Origin: Curvibacter microcysteis
GTDB taxonomy: Bacteria > Pseudomonadota > Gammaproteobacteria > Burkholderiales > Burkholderiaceae_C
DNA length: 64,000 nucleotides
Assembly (NCBI RefSeq): GCF_028649435.1
Contig: NZ_JAQSIN010000004.1
Direction: 5' to 3' (one strand)
Part shown: one piece after another, positions 16,151-25,128 of the stretch
How positions within the stretch are numbered: the first letter of the stretch is position 1
Layout of the letters: each line of letters opens with the position of its first letter
Program-made: the position numbers and the translations under genes
The notes under the pieces: generated by a model
Database searches by the model: none
The model's input: the letters and a program-made list of their open reading frames with translations, nothing else
What the model was told of the DNA's origin: nothing

Positions 16151-17419
16151 TCAAGGAGCGGCCAGCAAGGTGTCGGCCTGGGTGCGCAGCAGCCAGCTGC
16201 CGCGGGCGCGGGCGTAATCGGCGCGGGCGTTGATGGCTTCGATCAGGGTGGCGCGCAGGGTGCGGCGCGCGTCCAGCAGGTCCACCAGGGGGATGGCGCC
16301 TTTGCTGTGGGCCAGCTCGGCGCCTTCGGCCACGCGGCGCGCGCGCGGCAGGATGTCGCTGTCATAGCGCTGGGCCCGGCCTTCGGCGGTGAGCAGGGCT
16401 TGTTGCAGGCCTTGCAGCTCCAGCTGGGCGGCCAGGCGGGTGCGGTCCAGCGCGTTGCGGGCCTGGTTCAGGTTGGCCAGGGCACGGGCGATTTCACCTT
16501 GGTAGCTGTAGTTGGCTTGCAGCGGCATTTGCAGGCGCAACTCCAGCAAGCGGGTGGAAGTGCCGGGGTAGTGGTCCATGGAGGCGCCCCAGGTGATGTC
16601 GCTGCGCGTCAGCGCCTGGGCGTTGTCCACCGCGGCCTGGGCCGACTGCACCCGCGCCAGCGCGGCCCGCACGTCGGCGCGGGCCTCGACCACCGCGCCC
16701 AGGTCGATTTGGGTGCTGACGGAGCCTGCGGCGGGCCAGTCGGTCGCGGCGCGCGGGGCTCCCGACAGGCCCAGCACCTGGTTCAGGGCGGCTGCGGCGC
16801 GTTGCCGGTCCAGCTCGGCCAGTTGCACATCGCTTTGGGCACGCTGGGCTTCGATCTCGATGCGGGCCGCGTCCTGGGCCGCCAGGTCACCGGCTTGCAC
16901 ACGGCGGGCCGCCGTGCTGGCCAACTGGCTCATGCTTTGGCCGATGGCGCCGATTTCACTGAGGCGCTCTTGCGCCGCCAGCAGGTCGTAAAAGCCATTC
17001 AGGCCGGCCTGCAGTTGCTGCAGCTGCATGTCCTCGACATCGGACTGGGCGGCGTCGGCAGCGCGCTGGGCGGACAGGGTGCGCAGCTCGCGCTTGTTGC
17101 CGCGTTCCCAGGTCCAGTCCAGGCCCAGGCTTTTGTCGACGCGTTTGCGGTTGACCCAGCTGCCACCGCCCAGACCGTTTTGCAGGTCCATTTGGCTGGC
17201 CTTGGCGGTCAACACAGGCAGGGGGGCGTGGTCGGCGCTTTGCACATCGGCCTTGGCTGCGGCCGCCACGTCACGGGCCAGGCGCACGTCCAGGTTGTTG
17301 CGGGCGCTTTGCAGCACCTGGCCCAGCCGCCAAGGGCTGTCACCGGGGGGGCTGCTTTGCGCAAAGGTGGTGCTGGTGCAGGCCATCAAGGCCACCAGAC
17401 ATAGCTGTCGTATGCTCAT
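16151..17419 (-). CDS. czcC: CzcC-like outer-membrane efflux protein (TolC family, system 1)
   Basis: A 422-residue TolC-type trimeric channel subunit with signal peptide MSIRQLCLVALMACTSTTFA and long Ala/Gln/Arg-rich heptad helices typical of the periplasmic tunnel. It is the first gene of the minus-strand operon. I place the start at ATG 17419 because a longer frame to 17488 would run across the direct repeats that look like the regulator site. It provides the outer-membrane exit for system 1. Confidence 0.9.
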   Translation of the reverse strand: MSIRQLCLVALMACTSTTFAQSSPPGDSPWRLGQVLQSARNNLDVRLARDVAAAAKADVQSADHAPLPVLTAKASQMDLQNGLGGGSWVNRKRVDKSLGLDWTWERGNKRELRTLSAQRAADAAQSDVEDMQLQQLQAGLNGFYDLLAAQERLSEIGAIGQSMSQLASTAARRVQAGDLAAQDAARIEIEAQRAQSDVQLAELDRQRAAAALNQVLGLSGAPRAATDWPAAGSVSTQIDLGAVVEARADVRAALARVQSAQAAVDNAQALTRSDITWGASMDHYPGTSTRLLELRLQMPLQANYSYQGEIARALANLNQARNALDRTRLAAQLELQGLQQALLTAEGRAQRYDSDILPRARRVAEGAELAHSKGAIPLVDLLDARRTLRATLIEAINARADYARARGSWLLRTQADTLLAAP

Positions 17420-17442
17420 GGCTCGTTTATGCCTGGGGCTCA

Positions 17443-17460
17443 CTGACCACGACCTGACCA
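17443..17460. promoter_or_regulatory. Candidate response-regulator site: 11-bp-phased CTGACCA repeat
   Basis: CTGACCA occurs at 17443-17449 and again at 17454-17460, exactly 11 bp apart. OmpR/PhoB-type regulators bind such direct repeats on one face of the helix. The site lies in the 104-bp divergent region between czcC and its two-component genes. Confidence 0.5.
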
Positions 17461-17523
17461 GAGTGCGGAGGGGGTGGGGCAGCAGCATCAGGGTTTTCCT
17501 CAGAGGTAAGGGGCATCAGGCTC

Positions 17524-18216
17524 GTGCGAATTCTCGTGATCGAAGATGACAACGTGCTGCGCGACGTCATGGTTCGCAGCCTGACGGAAGCCGGCCACCG
17601 CGTGGACCCGGCCGCCAACCTGCGCCAGGCCGACCATTTCTGGCGCGTGCAGCCCTTCGATGCCGTGCTGCTGGACCTGAACCTGCCCACGGGCGAGCCC
17701 GGCGGCGGCATGGGCAGCGGCCTGAGCCTGCTGCGCGCCGCGCGCAGCCGGGGTGACCAGGTGCCCGTGCTGGTGTTGACCGCGCGCGACCGCACCGAAG
17801 AACGCATCGCCGGCCTGGACGCCGGCGCCGACGACTATTTGGGCAAGCCTTTTGACCTGGCCGAGGTCGAGGCCCGCCTGCGCGCGTTGGTGCGGCGCAG
17901 CCTGGGCACGCAAGACGTGTCGGTCGTGGGCGCGCTCATGTTGGACCGCAAGGCCCGCCGCCTGAGCCTGCGCGGCGAGCCCTTTGACCTGCCTGCGCGC
18001 GAATTCGAGGTGCTGTGGGAACTGATGACCCCGCCTGGGCGCGTGGTCAGCAAGCGTGCGCTGGCCGACAAGCTGTCGGGCTTTGACGAGGCCCTGGGCG
18101 ACAACGCCCTGGAGGCCTTCATCTCGCGCCTGCGCAAAAAGCTCAGTGGCAGCGGTGCGGGCATCCGCACCTTGCGCGGTTTGGGCTACTTGCTGGAAGC
18201 CGGCGATGCCCCATGA
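17524..18216 (+). CDS. OmpR-family response regulator for czc system 1
   Basis: A 230-residue DNA-binding regulator: receiver domain with IEDDNVL acidic pocket, phospho-acceptor Asp in VLLDLNLP (about residue 51), Lys in LGKPFD, then a winged-helix domain (LPAREFEVLWELM and RGLGYLLE). The receiver has an unusual Gly-rich insertion (TGEPGGGMGSG) straight after the phosphorylation loop. Translation starts at GTG 17524. The kinase gene overlaps its 3' end by 11 nt. Divergent placement from czcCBA implies that it controls that operon in response to metal. Confidence 0.92.
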   Translation: MRILVIEDDNVLRDVMVRSLTEAGHRVDPAANLRQADHFWRVQPFDAVLLDLNLPTGEPGGGMGSGLSLLRAARSRGDQVPVLVLTARDRTEERIAGLDAGADDYLGKPFDLAEVEARLRALVRRSLGTQDVSVVGALMLDRKARRLSLRGEPFDLPAREFEVLWELMTPPGRVVSKRALADKLSGFDEALGDNALEAFISRLRKKLSGSGAGIRTLRGLGYLLEAGDAP

Positions 18217-19651
18217 GCTGAGTGCCGAGCAGGCGGCCTACCCCTCGCTGCGCTCGCGCCTGCTGCGCCATGTGCTGCTGCCCTTGGGCCTGACCTGGCT
18301 GGCGGGCTCGGTGGTGGCCATCTCGGTGGCCAGCCATTTCACCCAGGCGGCCTACGACCGCTCCCTGCTCGACGACGCCTACTCCGTGGCCAACAACGTG
18401 CGCGCCAACGACGCAGGCCTGGAGCTGATGCTGTCCACGCGCGAGGTGCGCGCCGTGCTGTTCGACCAGGTGGAAAACATCTACTTCGCGGTGCGCCGGC
18501 CCGATGGCAGCCTGCTGGCCGGCCACGCCGGTCTGCACATGCCCGACGAGGACGCCAGCCCCGACGCCCCGCCGTTTCGCTTTGCCAACATCAGCTACCA
18601 AGGCAAGCCCTTGCGCGCCGTGCGCCTGCAACGCAACGACCCCTTGGCCTTTGAAGTGGTGATGGCCCAGACCACGCAAAGCCGCAGTGCCCTGTTGCGC
18701 AGCCTGCTGTTGTATTCGGTGATCCCCGAGGTGCTCTTGCTGGTGGTGCTGGCCGCTTGGTTGAGCCGGGCCATCCGGCGCGACCTGCAGCCGCTGACGC
18801 GCTTGCAGCAAGCCATGGAACAGCGCGACGCCCAGGACCTGACCCCGCTGCCCGTGGTGGCCAACACCCGCGATGTGCACCGCCTGGCCGCCGCCCTCAA
18901 TGGCCTGCTGGTGCGGGTGGCGCGCGGCGTGCAGGCGCAGCGCGAATTTGCCGGCAATGTGGCGCATGAACTGCGCACCCCGCTGGCGGGCATCCGCGCC
19001 CTGGCCGAGTACGGCCTGGCGCAAAAAGAGCCCGAGGCCTGGCGCGCGCAGCTGCAGCGCATTGTGGGCAGCGAGGCGCGGGCCAGCCACCTGGTGGACC
19101 AGTTGCTGGCCTTGGCCCTGGCCGACGAGGCGCGCACCCAGATGCAGGCCGTGCCAGTGGCGCTGGACGCGCTGGTGCGCGACACCGTGCTGCGCGTGTT
19201 GCCGCGCGCCGATGCGGCGGGGGTGGACCTGGGCGCGCAAGGCCTGGACGAGCCCGTCACCGTGCTGGCCCAGGCCACCTTGCTCGAAGGCATCTTGAAC
19301 AACCTGATGGACAACGCCTTGCGCTACGGACTGCCGCCAGGCGAGCAGGCGCGCAGCATCACGGTGGAGCTGCGGCGCGAGCCCGAGGGGGTGCAGCTGT
19401 GGGTGATCGACAACGGCCCTGGCATTGCGCCGCTCGAGCGAGAACGCATCCTGCAACGCTGGGTGCGTGGCGAAGACCGCGAGTGGATGGGCGAGGGCGC
19501 GGGCCTGGGCATGGCCATCGTGTCGCGCTACGCGCAGTTGCTGGGTGCGCGTTTCGAGCTGGGCAGCGGCCCCGCTGGCGTGGGCTTGAAGGCGGGCATT
19601 GTGTTGCCGGCCGACCGCGTGGTGCTGGCGCCGGGCCCCACCGTGACTTGA
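18206..19651 (+). CDS. Sensor histidine kinase for czc system 1
   Basis: A 481-residue membrane kinase. It has two membrane helices (about 20-42 and 170-192) enclosing a periplasmic sensor domain of 2CSK_N type, a HAMP-like linker, the dimerisation box NVAHELRTPLAG with His254, and ATP-binding motifs NNLMDNALRYG, VIDNGPGI and GAGLGMAIV. The ATG at 18206 lies within the regulator gene (11-nt overlap), so both are made from one message. It should sense periplasmic metal and phosphorylate the regulator. Confidence 0.92.
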   Translation: MPHELSAEQAAYPSLRSRLLRHVLLPLGLTWLAGSVVAISVASHFTQAAYDRSLLDDAYSVANNVRANDAGLELMLSTREVRAVLFDQVENIYFAVRRPDGSLLAGHAGLHMPDEDASPDAPPFRFANISYQGKPLRAVRLQRNDPLAFEVVMAQTTQSRSALLRSLLLYSVIPEVLLLVVLAAWLSRAIRRDLQPLTRLQQAMEQRDAQDLTPLPVVANTRDVHRLAAALNGLLVRVARGVQAQREFAGNVAHELRTPLAGIRALAEYGLAQKEPEAWRAQLQRIVGSEARASHLVDQLLALALADEARTQMQAVPVALDALVRDTVLRVLPRADAAGVDLGAQGLDEPVTVLAQATLLEGILNNLMDNALRYGLPPGEQARSITVELRREPEGVQLWVIDNGPGIAPLERERILQRWVRGEDREWMGEGAGLGMAIVSRYAQLLGARFELGSGPAGVGLKAGIVLPADRVVLAPGPTVT

Positions 19652-19722
19652 TCTGCGTCAGGGACGGCGCGGGCCAGCCATGGCACCCTGCGGGTTTCCA
19701 TTTCAAACTCCGGGGCAGCCAC

Positions 19723-20301
19723 ATGGCACAGGAATGCATCAAGGTCATCCAGGAAGAACACACCGCGTTGGCGGCCATGCTGCGTTCCATGCTGATGATG
19801 CTGGACCGGGGGCCAGGCGATGAGCCCGAGGGCTTTTTCGATGTCATGCGCGCGATGCTGTTCTACATCGACGAGTTCCCTGAAAAACAGCACCACCCCA
19901 AGGAATCCGACCTGCTGTTCCCGCGCGTGGCCCGGCATTCGCCCCATGTGATGACGGTGGTCGAGCAACTGGAGCGCGAGCACATGAAGGGCGAAGCCGC
20001 GGTGCGCGAGCTGCAGCACCTGCTGCTGGCCTGGGAGCTGATGGGCGAGGGGCGGCGCGCCCGCTTCGAGGAAGAGCTGCGCCGTTACGTCGGCTTCTAC
20101 CTGGACCACATGCGCCTGGAAGAGTCGGTGATCATTCCCGAGGCCCGCAAGGTGCTCAACGCCGATGACTGGAAGGCCCTGGACGAGGCCTTCCTGAGCC
20201 ACGTCGACCCGCTGGCCAACCCGCAGCGGCGTGACCCGGCCTTTGACCGCCTGTTCACGCGCATCGTGATGCGCGCTCCCAGCCCGGTGGGCCTGGGCTG
20301 A
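19723..20301 (+). CDS. Hemerythrin HHE domain protein
   Basis: A 192-residue all-helical protein with the HHE cation-binding pattern: EEHTALAAML, QHHPKESDLLFPR, EREHMKGE and DHMRLEESVIIPEA. These His and Glu residues can hold a diiron centre. It starts at ATG 19723, 72 nt after the kinase gene, and could be read from the same transcript. Relatives are linked to oxygen, nitric-oxide or iron-related stress; a role with the metal efflux system is suggested only by position. Confidence 0.88.
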   Translation: MAQECIKVIQEEHTALAAMLRSMLMMLDRGPGDEPEGFFDVMRAMLFYIDEFPEKQHHPKESDLLFPRVARHSPHVMTVVEQLEREHMKGEAAVRELQHLLLAWELMGEGRRARFEEELRRYVGFYLDHMRLEESVIIPEARKVLNADDWKALDEAFLSHVDPLANPQRRDPAFDRLFTRIVMRAPSPVGLG

Positions 20302-20304
20302 GGC

Positions 20305-20322
20305 GCGGGCCCACGGGCCCGC
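20305..20322. terminator. GC hairpin between convergent genes
   Basis: GCGGGCCC (20305-20312) pairs with GGGCCCGC (20315-20322) in the 32-bp gap between the hemerythrin gene and the convergent outer-membrane factor gene. It lacks a T-run, so it may be a weak or factor-assisted terminator. Confidence 0.45.
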
Positions 20323-20333
20323 CTCGGCTCACA

Positions 20334-21701
20334 TCACTGTTCCTTGTCGTGGCTGGGCGGCGTCCACATTTGGTGTGCGTCCAGCAACAGGCGGCTTTGG
20401 CTTTCCAACACGTCCAGCCGGGCGGCGTCGGCGCTGAGCTGCGCCTCCAGCGCCAGCCGGCGTGATTGCAAGGCCTCGCCCAGCGGCAATTCGCCCAGGC
20501 TGTAGGCCCGTGCGGCCAGGGCAGCGGCCTGGGCCATGCGTTGGCCGGCCGTGTCCAGCGAGCGCCAGGCGACCTCGCCCTCGCTGGCCAGCCCGGCGAT
20601 GCGCCAAGCCTCACTGCTGACGCGCTGGCGCACCTCGGCGGCCTTGTCGCGCGCCACCTGGGCCTGGGCCAGGGCGATCTGCTCGTCGGCTTGGCGCGCC
20701 GCCCCGCCCAGCGGCAGGGACAGGTAGATGCCGAACACCTGCTCGGCGCCGCCGCGTTCGCGCGAGGCGCGCACGCCCACCGAGGGGTCGGCCTGCTTGT
20801 CCAGACCGGCACGGCGGGCTTGCAGTTCGGCTTGCTGGACCTGGGCCTCGGCCAGTTCCAGTTCGTGGTTGTCGGCCAGCACGCGCTCCACCCAGGCCGC
20901 CGCCCCATCGGGCAGGGCGCTGGGGGCGGGCAGGTTGGCGGGGGCCAGCGCCAGCACGCTGGCTTGCAAGGCCGGGTAGCGGCGCAGCACCTCGGCTTGC
21001 AGGCTGCGTTCGCGCGCGGCGGCTTGCTGCCAGGCGGCCTGGGCGCGGCTGGATTCAGCTTCGGCCTGCAGGCCTTCGAGGCGGGCGGCCTCACCGGCCT
21101 GGATGCGGCGCTGCACCACCTTCAATTGCTGCTCGGCCAACTGGGCTTGTTCGGCCAGGGTGCGGCTGCTGCGGGCTTCGCGCAGCCAGTCGAACCAGGC
21201 TTTGAGCAGGCTGCGTGCGGACTCGTGCCAGGTGTCTTCAAAAGCCAGCGTGCTGACCTCGATCTCGGCGCGGCCCATGGCCTGGTCGGTGACTTGTTTG
21301 CCGGGCAGGCGCAGGCCCCGCTCCAGCGCCAGTTCGCCTTCGGTGTAGCGCGGGCCCAGGCTTTCTCGGCGTTGTTGCAAGCCGCTTTTGACGGTCCATT
21401 CGTGCGGACCGGCGGCCAGGCGCGCCTGCCGGCCCTGGGCCACACCGACGCCGGCGTGGGCGGCTTGCACTTGGGGTTGGCGCAGCAGCATGGCGCGCAC
21501 GGGCGCGTCGGGCGGCAGCACCTGGTGCAGGCTGGCCACCCAGGGCTGGGCCTCGGGGTTCAGGCGGGCCAGTGGGTTGGTGTGGGGCGGGTGCTCGCCA
21601 GCGGCCAGCGCACCGGCCGCGTGGCTGGGCAGGGTGCAGGCCAGCAGGCCGGCCAGGACCAGGGCGTGGAGGCGGGCTTGAAAAGCAGCGGTGGGTGTCA
21701 T
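20334..21701 (-). CDS. TolC-family outer-membrane factor (system 2)
   Basis: A 455-residue CzcC/CusC-like channel protein with signal peptide ending CTLPSHA and two long Ala/Gln/Glu-rich coiled-coil segments (about residues 110-215 and 305-440). It is the last gene of the six-gene system 2 operon. Its ATG overlaps the DUF3240 stop by 4 nt. It should form the outer-membrane exit for the second RND pump. Confidence 0.88.
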   Translation of the reverse strand: MTPTAAFQARLHALVLAGLLACTLPSHAAGALAAGEHPPHTNPLARLNPEAQPWVASLHQVLPPDAPVRAMLLRQPQVQAAHAGVGVAQGRQARLAAGPHEWTVKSGLQQRRESLGPRYTEGELALERGLRLPGKQVTDQAMGRAEIEVSTLAFEDTWHESARSLLKAWFDWLREARSSRTLAEQAQLAEQQLKVVQRRIQAGEAARLEGLQAEAESSRAQAAWQQAAARERSLQAEVLRRYPALQASVLALAPANLPAPSALPDGAAAWVERVLADNHELELAEAQVQQAELQARRAGLDKQADPSVGVRASRERGGAEQVFGIYLSLPLGGAARQADEQIALAQAQVARDKAAEVRQRVSSEAWRIAGLASEGEVAWRSLDTAGQRMAQAAALAARAYSLGELPLGEALQSRRLALEAQLSADAARLDVLESQSRLLLDAHQMWTPPSHDKEQ

Positions 21702-22039
21702 GCGAGGCTTCCGTGGGCCAGCACCGGGGTGCTCCACCAATGCACATCGGGGTGGCGCAGGGTGTCGCGCAAGGCCTGCACCACGGCGGGCACATCGGCG
21801 GGCGGCAGTGGCAGTTGGACCAGGCTGCGTTTGGCGCGGCCCTGCACCTGTTCCATGGCACTGAGCAAGGCCACGCCCGGGCCCAGTAGCTGGCCCTGCC
21901 AGACCGTGAATGGGCCTGGCGTGGGCCCCAGGGCCGGCAGGGTCTGCAAGGCGTCGAGCAGGGACTCTTCCAGTGCTGGCGGCAGCGACAGGGTCAGCAG
22001 GCACAGCGCTGCGGTGGGGGCGGTGAAATCGGTCGTCAT
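21698..22039 (-). CDS. DUF3240 family protein
   Basis: A 113-residue soluble protein matching the DUF3240 pattern (CLLTLSLPPALEESLLDAL at the start, Q-L-P-L-P in the middle, an HWWSTPV end). The size and predicted alternation of strand and helix resemble a ferredoxin-like or PII-like fold. The family is found almost only beside HME-RND genes, but its role is not known. It overlaps the pump gene and the outer-membrane factor gene by 4 nt each. Confidence 0.75.
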   Translation of the reverse strand: MTTDFTAPTAALCLLTLSLPPALEESLLDALQTLPALGPTPGPFTVWQGQLLGPGVALLSAMEQVQGRAKRSLVQLPLPPADVPAVVQALRDTLRHPDVHWWSTPVLAHGSLA

Positions 22040-25000
22040 GCGAGGGGGGGGCGCGCAGGCCGGTGAAAGTGGCGGTACAGCAGCGGCAGCAGGAACAAGG
22101 TCAGCACGGTGGCGCTGAGCAAGCCCCCCATGACCACGGTGGCCAGTGGGCGCTGGATTTCGGAGCCCGGCCCGCTGGCCAGCAGCAGCGGCACCAGGCC
22201 CAGGGCGGTGATGCTGGCCGTCATGAGCACGGGGCGCAGGCGGCGCAGGCAGCCTTGGCGCACCACCTCGTCCAGGGGCAGGCCGCGCTCGGCGAGCTGG
22301 TTGAAGCAGGTGACCAGCACCAGGCCATTGAGCACGGCGATGCCCATCAGCGCGATGAAGCCCACCGAGGCGGGCACCGACAGGTAGGTGCCGGTGGCGC
22401 CCAGGGCGAAAAGCCCGCCGATCAACGCGAACGGGATGTTGACGAACACCAGCAGCGCCTGGCGCCACTGGCCCAGGGTGGCAAACAGCACCAGCAGGAT
22501 CAGCGCCAGCGCCACCGGCACCACCACGCTCAGGCGGGCGGCGGCGCGCTGTTGGTTTTCGAACTGCCCGCCCCAGGCCAGCAGGTAGCCGGGCGGCAGC
22601 TGGACCTCGCGCGCCACGGCGGCCTTGGCCTCCTCGACAAAGCCCACCAGGTCGCGGTCGCGCACATTGGCGCGCACCACCGACATGCGCATGGATTTTT
22701 CGCGCTCGATCTTCACCGGGCCGTCCACCATCTGCAGCTCGGCCACATGGCTCAGCGGCACCGAGGCGCCGTCGGGCAGGGGCAGGCGCAACTGGGCAAA
22801 TTGCTCAGGCGCCAGACGCAGGCTGTCGCTGCCGCGGATCATCAGCGGCACGCGGCGGATGCCCTGCACCACGGTGCCGCTGCGCTGGCCTTCGAGCAGG
22901 GCGCGCAGGTCGTTTTGCACCTGCTCCACCGTGAGCCCCAGGCGGCCGATGGCGGCGCGCTTGAGCGAGATGCTGAGGTACTGCACGCCTTCGTTTTGGG
23001 CGGTGATCACGTCTTCGTTGCCAGGCACGGTCTGCACCACCTGCACGATCTGCTGGGCCAGCTGCGCCAGGGTCTGCGGGTCGGGGCCGAAGACCTTGAT
23101 GGCCAGGTCGCCGCGCACGCCCGAGAGCATCTCCGAGGTGCGCATCTCGATGGGCTGGGTGAAGCCGATGTTGATGCCTGGCAGGTCTTGCACCGCCTCG
23201 CGGATCTTGTCGATCAGCGCCTCCTTGCTGGGCACGCGCCAGGTCTCGCGTGGCTTGAGCACCAGGAAGGTGTCGGTGTCGTTGAGGCCCATCGGGTCCA
23301 GGCCCAGCTCGTCGGTGCCCACGCGCGCGATGATGCTGTCCACCTCGGGCACGGCTTGCAGGATGCGGCGCTGCAGCGCCAGGTCGGTGGCGGCGGAGGC
23401 CTCCAGCGACACCGAGGGCAGCTTTTCAACCTGCAGCAGCACATCGCCTTCGTCCAGCGAGGGCATGAAGGACTTGCCCAGCAAGGGGAAGATGGCCAGC
23501 GCCGCCACCAGCGCCAGCAGCGAGCCCACGACCACGGTGCGCGTGTGGCCCAGGGCCCAGTCCAGCAGCGGGCTGTAGCGCGCCTCCAGCCAGCGCACCA
23601 GCCAGGGCGCCCGGTGCGCGTGGCCGGGCGCGGGCGGGCGCAGCAGCCAGGAGGCCAGGGCCGGGATCACGGTGAGCGACAGCAGCAGCGAAGCGCCCAG
23701 TGCAAACACGATGGTCAGCGCCACCGGGCTGAACAGCTTGCCCTCAAGCCCTTGCAGGGTGAGCAGGGGCAGGAAGACGATCATGATGATGGCCACGCCC
23801 GCGCCCACCGGCGTCGCCACCTCGGCCGTGGCCCGGTACACATGGTGCTGGTTGGGCAGGGCCAGGGCGGGGCCGCTCAGGCTGGCCTGGCGGGCCTCGA
23901 TGTTCTCCACCACCACCACCGCCGCGTCGACCAGCATGCCGATGGCAATGGCCAGGCCGCCCAGCGACATCAGGTTGGCCGACAAGCCCCACTGCTGCAT
24001 CAGCACAAAAGTGCCCAGGGCCGACAGCGGCAGGATCAGCGCCACCACCAGGGCGGCCCGTAAATTGCCCAGGAACAGCAGCAGCAAGACCAGCACCAGC
24101 ACGGTGGCCTCGGCCAGGGCCTTGGCGACGGTGCCGATGGCGCGGCCGACCAGTTCACCGCGGTCGTAAAAAGGCACGATGCGCATGCCCGGGGGCAGGC
24201 TGGCCCCCAGTGCGTCCAGGGTGCTGCGCACCTCGCGCACCAGTTGGCGGGCGTTGGCGCCGCGCAGGCCCAGCACCAGGCCTTCGACGGTTTCGCCCTC
24301 GCCGTTGCGGGTGACGGCGCCGTAGCGCGCCAGTTCACCCAGGCGCACCAGGGCCACGTCGCCCACGCGCACCGACTGGCCGCCGTGCTGGCTGACGCTG
24401 ATGTCGCGCACATCGTCCAGGTGGCGGATGCTGCCGTCGCTGCGCACCAGCAGGGACTCCTCGCCGCTGACCAGGCGGCCCGCACCGTCGTTGCGGTTGT
24501 TGCCTTCCAGGGCGGCCTGCAACTGGCTGATGGACAGCTGGCGTGCGCTCAGCGCGGCCAGGTCCGGCACCACCTCGAAGGTCTGCACCACGCCGCCCAG
24601 GGAGTTGACGTCGGCCACGCCGGGGATGCCGCGCAGGCGCGGGCGGATCAGGGTGTCGAGCACGATGCGGCGCTCGGCCAGGCTGGCCTCGCCTTCGACC
24701 GTGAACATGAACATCTCGCCCAGCGGTGTGGTGATGGGGGCCAGGCCACCGCCGAGGCCGGGCGGCAGGTCGGCCATGACGCCGTTCAGGCGTTCGCTGA
24801 CCTGCTGGCGGGCCCAGTAGATGTCGGTGCCGTCGGCAAAGTCCAGCGTGATGTCGGCGATCGCGTACTTGCTGCTGGAGCGCAGCATGACCTGCTTGGG
24901 GATGCCCAGCAGCTCTTGCTCGATGGGCGCGACGATGCGCGATTCGACCTCGGCCGGCGTCATGCCCGGGGCTTTGAGGATGAGCTTGACCTGGGTGGTG

Positions 25001-25128
25001 GACACATCGGGGAAGGCGTCGATGGGCAGCTCGCGCCCGGCCAGCACGCCGGCGCCGATCAGCGCCAAGGTCAGCACCAGGGTGAACAGGCGCTGCGACA
25101 ACGCCAGGGCGATCAGGCGGTTCAGCAT
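22036..25128 (-). CDS. CusA/CzcA-family heavy-metal efflux RND pump (system 2)
   Basis: A 1030-residue RND antiporter. The helix 4 region reads GGLAIAIGMLVDAAVVVVEN, which differs from the DFG...DG form of system 1 and is closer to the Cus-like subgroup (single Asp), often associated with monovalent copper or silver but also present in other HME subgroups. ATG 25128 starts the usual MLNRLIALAL helix; a longer frame has no family match. It shares one base with the adaptor stop (TGATG) and overlaps DUF3240 by 4 nt. The metal it exports is uncertain. Confidence 0.92.
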   Translation of the reverse strand: MLNRLIALALSQRLFTLVLTLALIGAGVLAGRELPIDAFPDVSTTQVKLILKAPGMTPAEVESRIVAPIEQELLGIPKQVMLRSSSKYAIADITLDFADGTDIYWARQQVSERLNGVMADLPPGLGGGLAPITTPLGEMFMFTVEGEASLAERRIVLDTLIRPRLRGIPGVADVNSLGGVVQTFEVVPDLAALSARQLSISQLQAALEGNNRNDGAGRLVSGEESLLVRSDGSIRHLDDVRDISVSQHGGQSVRVGDVALVRLGELARYGAVTRNGEGETVEGLVLGLRGANARQLVREVRSTLDALGASLPPGMRIVPFYDRGELVGRAIGTVAKALAEATVLVLVLLLLFLGNLRAALVVALILPLSALGTFVLMQQWGLSANLMSLGGLAIAIGMLVDAAVVVVENIEARQASLSGPALALPNQHHVYRATAEVATPVGAGVAIIMIVFLPLLTLQGLEGKLFSPVALTIVFALGASLLLSLTVIPALASWLLRPPAPGHAHRAPWLVRWLEARYSPLLDWALGHTRTVVVGSLLALVAALAIFPLLGKSFMPSLDEGDVLLQVEKLPSVSLEASAATDLALQRRILQAVPEVDSIIARVGTDELGLDPMGLNDTDTFLVLKPRETWRVPSKEALIDKIREAVQDLPGINIGFTQPIEMRTSEMLSGVRGDLAIKVFGPDPQTLAQLAQQIVQVVQTVPGNEDVITAQNEGVQYLSISLKRAAIGRLGLTVEQVQNDLRALLEGQRSGTVVQGIRRVPLMIRGSDSLRLAPEQFAQLRLPLPDGASVPLSHVAELQMVDGPVKIEREKSMRMSVVRANVRDRDLVGFVEEAKAAVAREVQLPPGYLLAWGGQFENQQRAAARLSVVVPVALALILLVLFATLGQWRQALLVFVNIPFALIGGLFALGATGTYLSVPASVGFIALMGIAVLNGLVLVTCFNQLAERGLPLDEVVRQGCLRRLRPVLMTASITALGLVPLLLASGPGSEIQRPLATVVMGGLLSATVLTLFLLPLLYRHFHRPARPPLA

